A stretch of DNA of 14,675 nucleotides from Candidatus Dojkabacteria bacterium (lineage in GTDB: Bacteria; Patescibacteriota; Dojkabacteria; SC72): positions 1,947-16,621 of the forward strand of contig WOZL01000034.1 in assembly GCA_011620305.1 (NCBI GenBank), in the 5' to 3' direction. Position numbers and translations under genes: made by a program. The notes beneath the pieces were generated by a model. It saw only the letters and a list, made by a program, of their open reading frames with translations. It did not search any database and was not told where the DNA came from. Shown in pieces: positions 1-7,611 of the stretch (the first letter of the stretch is position 1; each line of letters starts with the position of its first letter).

Positions 1-19
1 TATCTAACATAATATTAGA

Positions 20-1666
<1,647 letters not shown>

Positions 1667-1670
1667 TTAA

Positions 1671-1970
1671 TTACTTAATAATTGCGAGGATATCCTCAGC
1701 ATCAACAATTAGATACTGTTCACCCTCAATCTCAATCTCGTTTGGAGAATATTTTTTGAAATATATAATGTCTCCTTTCTTAAATGGAAAATCAACATCT
1801 TTTCCATCCTCATCTTTACCCACACCAAGCTTTAAGACTTCTCCCATAGCTGGGCGCTTATCATCATTAGCACTTGGGGGTATTACTAAACCTCCAGCAA
1901 TCGTTTCTTCCTCTTCTTGAGGTTTTACCAATATACGATTTCCTAAAGGTTGTATCTTTATATCTGCCAT
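1671..1970 (-). CDS. groES: 10 kDa co-chaperonin GroES
   Basis: Complete 99-residue GroES, the heptameric lid of the GroEL chamber. The N-terminal beta strands (PLGNRILVKP, about 8-17) are typical. They are followed by the mobile loop EEETIAGGLVIPPSA at about 20-34, in which LVI stands for the Ile-Val-Leu tripeptide that docks on the GroEL apical domain. The GEV...VGKDEDGKDVDFPFKKGDIIYFKKYSPNE core and the C-terminal YLIVDAEDILAII match the family. It is first gene of the groES-groEL operon. Its leader of roughly 55-60 bases is extremely A/T-rich, has no Shine-Dalgarno, and begins with a CIRCE-like operator, so HrcA control is predicted. The ATG start is the only one that gives the standard N-terminus. 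Confidence 0.98.
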   Translation of the reverse strand: MADIKIQPLGNRILVKPQEEEETIAGGLVIPPSANDDKRPAMGEVLKLGVGKDEDGKDVDFPFKKGDIIYFKKYSPNEIEIEGEQYLIVDAEDILAIIK

Positions 1971-2005
1971 TTAATTTAATACTTAAATTTATATATCAAA
2001 TGTCG

Positions 2006-2032
2006 TTAGCAACGACTTAGAGAAACTGCTAA
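2006..2032 (-). promoter_or_regulatory. CIRCE-like HrcA operator upstream of groES
   Basis: A 27-base 9-9-9 inverted repeat with outer hexamers TTAGCA (2006-2011) and TGCTAA (2027-2032). The classical CIRCE is TTAGCACTC-N9-GAGTGCTAA. Spacing and outer hexamers match exactly, while the inner three bases of each arm do not pair. It begins 2 bases downstream of the -10 box, so bound HrcA would block the start site. The same element precedes grpE and hrcA in this window, which makes chance very unlikely. Its proximal half also sits inside a second perfect palindrome, GTCGTT-AGC-AACGAC (2002-2016). Confidence 0.9.
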
Positions 2033-2034
2033 AC

Positions 2035-2063
2035 ATTTTAGAAAGAAGTGACTAAAATGTCAA
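2035..2063 (-). promoter_or_regulatory. sigma-70-type promoter of groES-groEL
   Basis: Read on the minus strand: perfect -35 TTGACA (2063-2058), a spacer of exactly 17 bases, and -10 TAAAAT (2040-2035). The CIRCE-like operator follows 2 bases later. The predicted start lies inside the operator, giving a leader of about 55-60 bases before the groES ATG. The 9-bp inverted repeat ACATTTTAG/CTAAAATGT (2033-2041 and 2052-2060) arises because the -10 and the end of the -35 box happen to be complementary. Confidence 0.85.
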
Positions 2064-2070
2064 GGATAAA

Positions 2071-2685
2071 CTAATATAGAGAGCCTTTAACTACTAGCTC
2101 TTTTTCAAGCAATTCTATATTCTCAAATATCCTCCCAACGAACCCATTCTCATTGGCTGTTATTATCGCCTCCGCTATACCCTGATTAGCTCTAGAGAGC
2201 AATTGGGGGAACACCCTACCAACATTAATACCTTGCAAATAAAGGTCCTCTAAAAATAACTGAGGGGTCTGAATATCATCTTTAGTAACATCCGCACATG
2301 ACCAAGCATTAATAGTATTTATCTCTTTTAACCTTAACCTAGCACAAACATTCCATACACCTTTACTTGGCTTAATATATACATTTGTTAATTCAACAGA
2401 GCTACCCTCTACCATCTGATCTATAGATCTAAAAAGAATATGTCCTACCTCAGTAGGTGTTAGAGCAAGAAAGTCATTACTTTCTTGACTCAGTATATAC
2501 TCTTCCACTCTCTCATCGAACTCTTTAGGCAGTTCTCCACTACTAACTAAGTACTGAGGATTTAAATTGGATTGAAATTTTCTCTCCCAGCTTTTTGATT
2601 TAATAAAGAGAAAGATTATCAATAACAAGAAGAGGATTAATACTATGAGGACAATTCTACTTACTACTCTTAAGAATTTTTTCAT
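2071..2685 (-). CDS. Membrane-anchored hypothetical protein, translationally coupled to murJ
   Basis: A 204-residue protein of no family I recognise. A basic N-terminus (MKKFLRVVSR) is followed by one strongly hydrophobic segment at about 9-28. This reads as an uncleaved signal anchor placing residues from about 35 on the outer face of the membrane. The soluble part has a LTPTEVGHILF stretch (75-85), reminiscent of the short helix preceding beta-rich lipid-binding-like domains in other small anchored proteins, but this is only a resemblance. Two cysteines (C114 and C130) flank predicted beta strands and could pair outside the cell. The ATG overlaps the TGA of murJ as ATGA (2682-2685), so translation is probably coupled and a role in envelope or wall assembly next to the flippase is a reasonable guess. 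The TAG stop lies only 8 bases from the groES -35 box, so read-through from murJ into groES is possible. Confidence 0.85.
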   Translation of the reverse strand: MKKFLRVVSRIVLIVLILFLLLIIFLFIKSKSWERKFQSNLNPQYLVSSGELPKEFDERVEEYILSQESNDFLALTPTEVGHILFRSIDQMVEGSSVELTNVYIKPSKGVWNVCARLRLKEINTINAWSCADVTKDDIQTPQLFLEDLYLQGINVGRVFPQLLSRANQGIAEAIITANENGFVGRIFENIELLEKELVVKGSLY

Positions 2686-4463
2686 TTCTTTTTAAAATAC
2701 TTCTGCTTTAAATCAACCATTAAGTCTAAAAAGTACTTCCATACATCATTGAACTCCTTAATATCAAACAGGAATGAGCCTAACAGGTATGATACTCCCC
2801 CGTAGATAGTTGTTATAATGGTTAACAATGCTACCCAAACAGTCCTAGTAGTATCTAACTGAAGATCAAATATCTTAAATACAAAGTACATTCCCATTCC
2901 CATTATGACTACATTTAATACTTTCTTAATTAGAGGTTTAATTGTTTCATCCCAAGTAATTAGATCAACTTCTGTTACTCTGTTTAGATACCATAAACCT
3001 AAAATTGTTTCTACGAAATATGTCATACTTACACCAACTGCTAAACCACCTACTGCTAAGACAGAGTCTCCTCTTACCGTCATCCATGACCAAAGATCAG
3101 CAAAGAAACTTTTGATAACTGATAGTACACCTGCGCCATTAGCTCGTGATATCTGATAGAAAATCTGCTCGATGATAATTCTCCAGTCATAGTAATGACT
3201 AAAAAAGTTTGTAAGGAAATATACACATAGCAAGTTTATAACAATACCTATTAGAGTAATAATAAGAGCTTTCCAGGTATCTTTTAATGCATAGAAAGCT
3301 CTCATGATAATTTGCATTAAGGTTTGACCAATAATTGAGAGACCTAGTAGAACTAACACCCAAGCTGTAAGAAGAGTGTCTTGCCAATCAAAAGCACCAG
3401 TACCATATGCTAAACGTACTATTGGCAATCTAAGTACTATTAATACAGCAACAATAGGTAATACAAGATACATGGAGAGTTGTATTGCATTATTCAATAT
3501 CTTTTTAAATTTCTTCTTACCATTCTCACTACTACATTTGGCTAAATCAGGCAGTGTAACCTGTGCTACAGCACTACCAATAATATTAACTGGAAATAGA
3601 TGAAGACTGTAAGCAAACTTATATGCACTTAAAGTACCTGCTGTAAGAGTAAAACTGATAATTGTATTGATAATTACATTAACCTGCTCACCAAGTACAG
3701 ATAGTATTCTGGGAGTAGCCAACTTTAATACTTTGATTACAGAGTTATCTGTAAGAATCTTTTTGAATCTGAGAACAGGTTCAACCTTTTCCTCATTGTA
3801 GTACTTAAAAAATCTTGGGAGCTGTATTCCTAGATGAAGAAAAGAAGCAACTATGGACGTCCATGCAAGCCCATAAATGCCCATATCAAAGTATTGTACA
3901 AAAATAATGGAGAATATTATCATTCCCAAATTGTAAAAGACAGAAGATAGGGATGTAACAAAGAACTGTTTTCTTACTTGTAAGTAGGCAGTAACAAATG
4001 AGCTTAATCCTAAAACAAATGGTGAAATTAAACCGATTCTCATAATTGTAATAAATCTTGGGATATCTGTAACCTGTAATGTTTCTGAAGTTCCAAATAT
4101 TAGACTACTTTGATTAGAGCTAATTAACCATTGTGCAATTTGTGGTGTAAGGAAGAAGAGAATAATTGTAAATAGAAGTATTAATGCTGAGAAGAAGTAA
4201 GCAATCTTGTTAAAAAGGTCATTCAAAGACTTCTTACCTTTACCATAAAGGATATCAGAGAATATTGGAATTATAGCTGCGTTAATCGATCCTGCAACTA
4301 TTACTAAAAATACCATATCTGGTAGTGTGAAAGCAGCCCAGAATATATCCAAATCATGAGACGCTCCAAATAGTTGCGCTATTATTCTTAGTTTAAAAAA
4401 TCCAAGAATTTTTGTCAGTATTAGTAGACCCATTACGGATACTACACCATTTTTCTTTATCAC
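2682..4463 (-). CDS. murJ: MurJ/MviN-family lipid II flippase (divergent)
   Basis: A 593-residue polytopic membrane protein of the MurJ (MviN) family, which moves undecaprenyl-linked peptidoglycan precursor across the cytoplasmic membrane. The N-terminus aligns without gaps to E. coli MurJ: ILGFFKLRIIAQLFGA at 19-34, D39, then FWAAFTLPD. The middle has the LFPVNIIGSAVAQVTLPDLA segment at about 289-308. It is about 80 residues longer than E. coli MurJ. Part of the excess is a soluble-looking, aromatic/basic insertion around 420-465 between late membrane segments, and there is a lysine-rich C-terminus. E. coli essential arginines R18 and R24 are lysines here, R52 is Phe and R270 is Ser, while D39 is kept, so substrate handling may differ. 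The start is GTG, giving the same N-terminal length as E. coli. An ATGA overlap links it to the next gene. The family call is secure; the exact substrate is inferred. Confidence 0.93.
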   Translation of the reverse strand: MIKKNGVVSVMGLLILTKILGFFKLRIIAQLFGASHDLDIFWAAFTLPDMVFLVIVAGSINAAIIPIFSDILYGKGKKSLNDLFNKIAYFFSALILLFTIILFFLTPQIAQWLISSNQSSLIFGTSETLQVTDIPRFITIMRIGLISPFVLGLSSFVTAYLQVRKQFFVTSLSSVFYNLGMIIFSIIFVQYFDMGIYGLAWTSIVASFLHLGIQLPRFFKYYNEEKVEPVLRFKKILTDNSVIKVLKLATPRILSVLGEQVNVIINTIISFTLTAGTLSAYKFAYSLHLFPVNIIGSAVAQVTLPDLAKCSSENGKKKFKKILNNAIQLSMYLVLPIVAVLIVLRLPIVRLAYGTGAFDWQDTLLTAWVLVLLGLSIIGQTLMQIIMRAFYALKDTWKALIITLIGIVINLLCVYFLTNFFSHYYDWRIIIEQIFYQISRANGAGVLSVIKSFFADLWSWMTVRGDSVLAVGGLAVGVSMTYFVETILGLWYLNRVTEVDLITWDETIKPLIKKVLNVVIMGMGMYFVFKIFDLQLDTTRTVWVALLTIITTIYGGVSYLLGSFLFDIKEFNDVWKYFLDLMVDLKQKYFKKK

Positions 4464-4533
4464 TAATTAGGTATGTATGTATATAATATGCGTGTTTCTA
4501 TCATAATCTATGTAAAAGAATTTATCAAACTTA

Positions 4534-4563
4534 TTAAGATTCTATTAATATTTTTTCTATATT
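4534..4563 (+). promoter_or_regulatory. Possible promoter of comF, close to the start codon
   Basis: TTAAGA (4534-4539), 18-base spacer, TATATT (4558-4563). The -10 ends 7 bases before the ATG, so transcription would begin at or just before the start codon. The boxes are imperfect in a very A/T-rich stretch, so this is tentative. It is supported by the same arrangement at other genes in the window. Confidence 0.4.
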
Positions 4564-4570
4564 CTTTGAT

Positions 4571-5239
4571 ATGTTCAATTTACTGTTTCCAACTTACTGT
4601 ATCAGCTGTGGTAGGCCTGGTAATTATCTTTGCGAAATATGTCAGAAGAAGTTAAAAAATTCTCTTCCAGAATGCTATATTTGTAGACGTATTTCTAATA
4701 GATATAAGACACACGAGAAGTGTAATAAGAGTGGTATAAATTATGCTTTTATCGGGTGGCAGTATGACATAATTCCTAAAAAGATACTTTCTCAGTATAA
4801 ATATAGGTACGCATATAAACTATCTGAGATACTTTCAACTCTTCTACTTAAGAGATTACATGATACAAATTTTATAACTATTCTATCTAAGCAATCTATA
4901 ATAGTACCCATACCAATTCATAAATCACATAAGAATATGAGAGGATTTAATCAGAGTTCTCTGATTGCTTCACAACTTTCAAAAAAGTTAGATTTCAAAT
5001 TTGATGAAGATATTTTAATACGGAAAAGTGATAGTAGTCATCAATCTCAAGCTACTTTAGAAGAGAGAGTAAAACTAAAGGATGTATTTGAATTAAACAA
5101 AGAAGTTAAAAATAAAGATATCATACTTATAGATGATGTAATAAGTACAGGAACTACCATTAACAGAGCAGCTCAGAAGCTTAAAGGTAATTCTATTAAT
5201 GCTATTGCACTGTTTCGGGGACGTCCTCGATATCAGTAA
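4571..5239 (+). CDS. comF: ComF-family double-zinc-ribbon phosphoribosyltransferase-like protein
   Basis: Complete 222-residue ComF/GntX-family protein. The N-terminus is a double zinc ribbon: C10-x2-C13 with C21-x2-C24, then C35-x2-C38 with H48 and C51 as likely further ligands. The C-terminal half is a type I phosphoribosyltransferase fold with the PRPP-binding loop IILIDDVISTGTT at 184-196 (adjacent Asp188-Asp189). The family-typical IIVPIPIHKSHKNMRGFNQSSLIA segment precedes it. In naturally competent bacteria ComF acts in the cytoplasm during uptake of single-stranded DNA; its enzymatic substrate is unknown. No other competence genes are in this window, so that role is inferred from family alone. 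It stands alone on the plus strand, divergent from murJ and convergent with the next gene, with which its last 38 bases overlap. No Shine-Dalgarno is present. The ATG gives the expected N-terminus, with the first cysteine about ten residues in. Confidence 0.92.
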   Translation: MFNLLFPTYCISCGRPGNYLCEICQKKLKNSLPECYICRRISNRYKTHEKCNKSGINYAFIGWQYDIIPKKILSQYKYRYAYKLSEILSTLLLKRLHDTNFITILSKQSIIVPIPIHKSHKNMRGFNQSSLIASQLSKKLDFKFDEDILIRKSDSSHQSQATLEERVKLKDVFELNKEVKNKDIILIDDVISTGTTINRAAQKLKGNSINAIALFRGRPRYQ

Positions 5240-7517
5240 CTATCTCTGTATTATCTGTCTCTTCAACAAGCTCTGCACCTGCCTCATTCTCTTGAGTCTC
5301 AGCTCCTGTATCACCCTCTGTTGTTGCCTCAACGGGTTCTCCTGAAATACTCTCTATCTGTTCAATCAATTGATTGTATAGATCTGATTCTTCTAAGTCA
5401 TTATTCTCTAGGACTGTCTTTAAGGCTTCTAGGTAATTAAGCTGTGTTTCTGTCTTGCCTTGTATACCGTAAATGTTAGCAGAGAGGATTAAGGCCTCTA
5501 CATAGTCACCCTTGATTGCTAATGCTTGGTTAGAAGATTCTAATGCTAAGTCATAATTTTGTAAGTAGTAATATAGCTGAGCTTTGTTGTAGTAATTTTG
5601 GTAATCATATGGATTCTTAGCAAGTGCTTCATTTATTACAGCAATTGCATCTCTTACATACTCAGTATATCCCATATTAATTACACTAAAATATACCTGT
5701 ACCCTATTATTGTAATTTGAATAAAGTGAAGGAGAGAGATTGATAGCATTTCTACTGTATTCAAATGCTTGGCTTCTTAGATTAACAGCATCATTTAATA
5801 TATCCTCATCCTCACTATCCTCATACATCCTCATTAAGATACTTAATCTATCAACAGCTACTGTACTAAATTTCCTGTTTGTTAAGGGATTGTTCTTATC
5901 ATAATTTAGAGCAGTCTGATACCATCTATATAGGTTGCTCACAATATCCTCCTGCTCATCTATAGTTGGACTTTCCTCCGTGTATTTAGAATTTTGTTCA
6001 ATAATATAGCTCTCAGCTCTTAATAGATACAAACTTGAAAGTGCAATACTACCTAGCCTAACTACACCTAGAAGCATAATAATGGATATTAGGACTGAGA
6101 AAAATATTGGTGTAACTGCTGTGTCTTTACTCTCCCTTTTAACAGTTCCCATTGCCCACACCTTAAAGAGAACACTGTCTACCTGATCTTCTTTATATAA
6201 TTTCCTTAAAATAACTGCTAAGGAGATTAGTAAGAATAGTAGGAATCGAATTAGAACTGTATAGGTAGTAAGAAAAGAAGTCAGATATACAAAGAGAACT
6301 AAGATATCAAAAAGTACTAATGTACGATCTTGACTCTTGTAATCTTTTAGGTCTTTTACTAAATCTCTTAAGATATACCAACCTAATATTAACCATATAA
6401 CTAGCCATAGGAAACCACCATTTGAGAGAAATGTTAATACTTCGTTATATGCAGATAGAAAGTTAACATTTACTAATTCAATAGGCTTTAAAGCAGTAAA
6501 GACAACCCCAAAATTGTCTAAACCTAACCCAATGATAGCACTTCTTAGCGATGTGGTTAAAGATTGAGATGCAATCTGCCAACTAAAGTTTAGAGATAAT
6601 TTCAATGGAGTAATTATCTCTTTATCTCCAAATATTAATCCTCTAACAGATTCTACTTGCATCAAAATAGAGATTATAAGAATCAAGACTGGTATAACTA
6701 GTTGCATGATCTTAGCTTTTGAGGACATTTTACTATCCTTAAAGAAGATTACTATTAAAGACAGTACCCAAACTACAAGAAATAGAATAACTATGTAGAA
6801 AGCTGATGGGTTAACAGCTACCATTAGTAAAGAAGCAATGTTTACCAATATGACTACGATAGAGAACCAGCTTGAGTCATTAATTTTACTAGAATCTTTC
6901 TCACTAAAGATATTTAAGGTAATATATGCCAAAAATATTGACACACAGTTATAAATTGCCAATACTACTGGGGCACCTACTATTGGATACCCTGTAATCC
7001 CTAGATTACTGATCTTTGGAACAAGTTCAAAAATGTTCCCACCTAACAATGTAATTACACTTATAGATGAAGCTAATATACTCCCAGCAAAAAATGCATT
7101 TAACAAACCCAGAAAATCTTTCTTGCTTGAAACAAAACTTCTAGATATAAATGCTACAAAGAAAACACTACTAATACCAATAAGACCTGAGCTCAGTCTA
7201 TAGTTGTATCCAAATAGACTTAAGTTTGTGTCTGAAGCAAAGATAGTAGTTAAAACTAAAGATATCAGTAATACAAATAGCACGAAATCAATATCACGTT
7301 TAATAAACACTATCTTACCTGTCCATATAATCTTGATTAATTCAAGACCTAATATAAACAGAGTAAATAGAAGTATAACTAATGTCATACCCTTCTCAGT
7401 ATAGTCCCAAGGGAAAGGAAGAATTGATACAGGCAGGACAATTACTAAAATATAAAGGAAGATTTTTTGAATAACACTAATAATTCTCCCAATATCGTTA
7501 TTCTTATCTAAGGCCAT
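5202..7517 (-). CDS. O-antigen ligase/polymerase-like membrane protein with TPR C-terminus
   Basis: A 771-residue protein in three parts. Residues about 12-440 plus a last helix at about 471-497 form a bundle of roughly a dozen hydrophobic segments. Within it are GLGLDNFG (330-337) and, after an external loop, SAYNEVLTFLSNGGFLWLV (355-373), the Wzy_C/WaaL signature. Residues about 500-705 are soluble helical repeats, clearest at 590-705 (NYYNKAQLYYYLQNYDLALESSNQAL region), of TPR type. The last 45 residues are acidic and low in complexity. Family members transfer or polymerise undecaprenyl-linked glycans at the outer face of the membrane, so surface polysaccharide or glycoprotein assembly is likely. 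The His usually seen before Asn in the signature loop (HN) is Tyr357 here, so the exact reaction is uncertain. The ATG at 7517 lies after a G/C-rich patch. Upstream are a 20-bp palindrome and the dnaK hairpin; no strong promoter is evident. Confidence 0.85.
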   Translation of the reverse strand: MALDKNNDIGRIISVIQKIFLYILVIVLPVSILPFPWDYTEKGMTLVILLFTLFILGLELIKIIWTGKIVFIKRDIDFVLFVLLISLVLTTIFASDTNLSLFGYNYRLSSGLIGISSVFFVAFISRSFVSSKKDFLGLLNAFFAGSILASSISVITLLGGNIFELVPKISNLGITGYPIVGAPVVLAIYNCVSIFLAYITLNIFSEKDSSKINDSSWFSIVVILVNIASLLMVAVNPSAFYIVILFLVVWVLSLIVIFFKDSKMSSKAKIMQLVIPVLILIISILMQVESVRGLIFGDKEIITPLKLSLNFSWQIASQSLTTSLRSAIIGLGLDNFGVVFTALKPIELVNVNFLSAYNEVLTFLSNGGFLWLVIWLILGWYILRDLVKDLKDYKSQDRTLVLFDILVLFVYLTSFLTTYTVLIRFLLFLLISLAVILRKLYKEDQVDSVLFKVWAMGTVKRESKDTAVTPIFFSVLISIIMLLGVVRLGSIALSSLYLLRAESYIIEQNSKYTEESPTIDEQEDIVSNLYRWYQTALNYDKNNPLTNRKFSTVAVDRLSILMRMYEDSEDEDILNDAVNLRSQAFEYSRNAINLSPSLYSNYNNRVQVYFSVINMGYTEYVRDAIAVINEALAKNPYDYQNYYNKAQLYYYLQNYDLALESSNQALAIKGDYVEALILSANIYGIQGKTETQLNYLEALKTVLENNDLEESDLYNQLIEQIESISGEPVEATTEGDTGAETQENEAGAELVEETDNTEIVTDIEDVPETVQ

Positions 7518-7547
7518 GGGCAGCTGAGGGTATAAATTAAGTACATA

Positions 7548-7567
7548 TATTTATGCTAGCATAAATA
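7548..7567. repeat. 20-bp perfect palindrome upstream of the ligase-like gene
   Basis: TATTTATGCT followed directly by its exact reverse complement AGCATAAATA. It lies 31 bases upstream of the ligase-like ATG and just past the dnaK terminator hairpin. With no loop it is better suited as a dimeric protein-binding site than as an RNA hairpin. No regulator can be named. Its position fits an operator of the ligase-like gene. Confidence 0.6.
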
Positions 7568-7575
7568 CAGCAGAA

Positions 7576-7604
7576 GACCAAGTACTCAATTAAAGTACTT
7601 GGTC
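7576..7604 (-). terminator. Hairpin after dnaK, probable terminator
   Basis: A perfect 11-bp stem, GACCAAGTACT/AGTACTTGGTC, with a 7-base loop (7587-7593). It starts 8 bases after the dnaK stop on the minus strand. The sequence after the stem (TTCTGCTG) is a poor U-tract, so termination may be inefficient, or the hairpin may instead protect the 3' end of the dnaK mRNA. Confidence 0.6.
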
Positions 7605-7611
7605 ATTAATA

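Noticed and set aside
2033..2060. 9-bp inverted repeat ACATTTTAG/CTAAAATGT as a terminator of the gene ending at 2071
   Set aside because: No U-tract follows, the stem is A/T-rich, and the sequence is fully explained by the TTGACA and TAAAAT boxes of the groES promoter.
2682..2685. TGA of murJ read as a recoded glycine codon
   Set aside because: If read through, the frame stops a few codons later, and no other gene here contains an in-frame TGA. The ATGA overlap with the next gene is a standard coupling.
4471..4490. TATG-type short repeat and TATAAT between murJ and comF as a plus-strand promoter
   Set aside because: No -35 at a workable distance and more than 80 bases from comF; simple A/T-rich repeat is a sufficient explanation.
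4473..4655. Small hydrophobic 60-residue plus-strand frame before comF
   Set aside because: Its second half overlaps the comF zinc ribbon in another frame, and A/T-rich intergenic DNA readily encodes hydrophobic residues. No supporting start signal.
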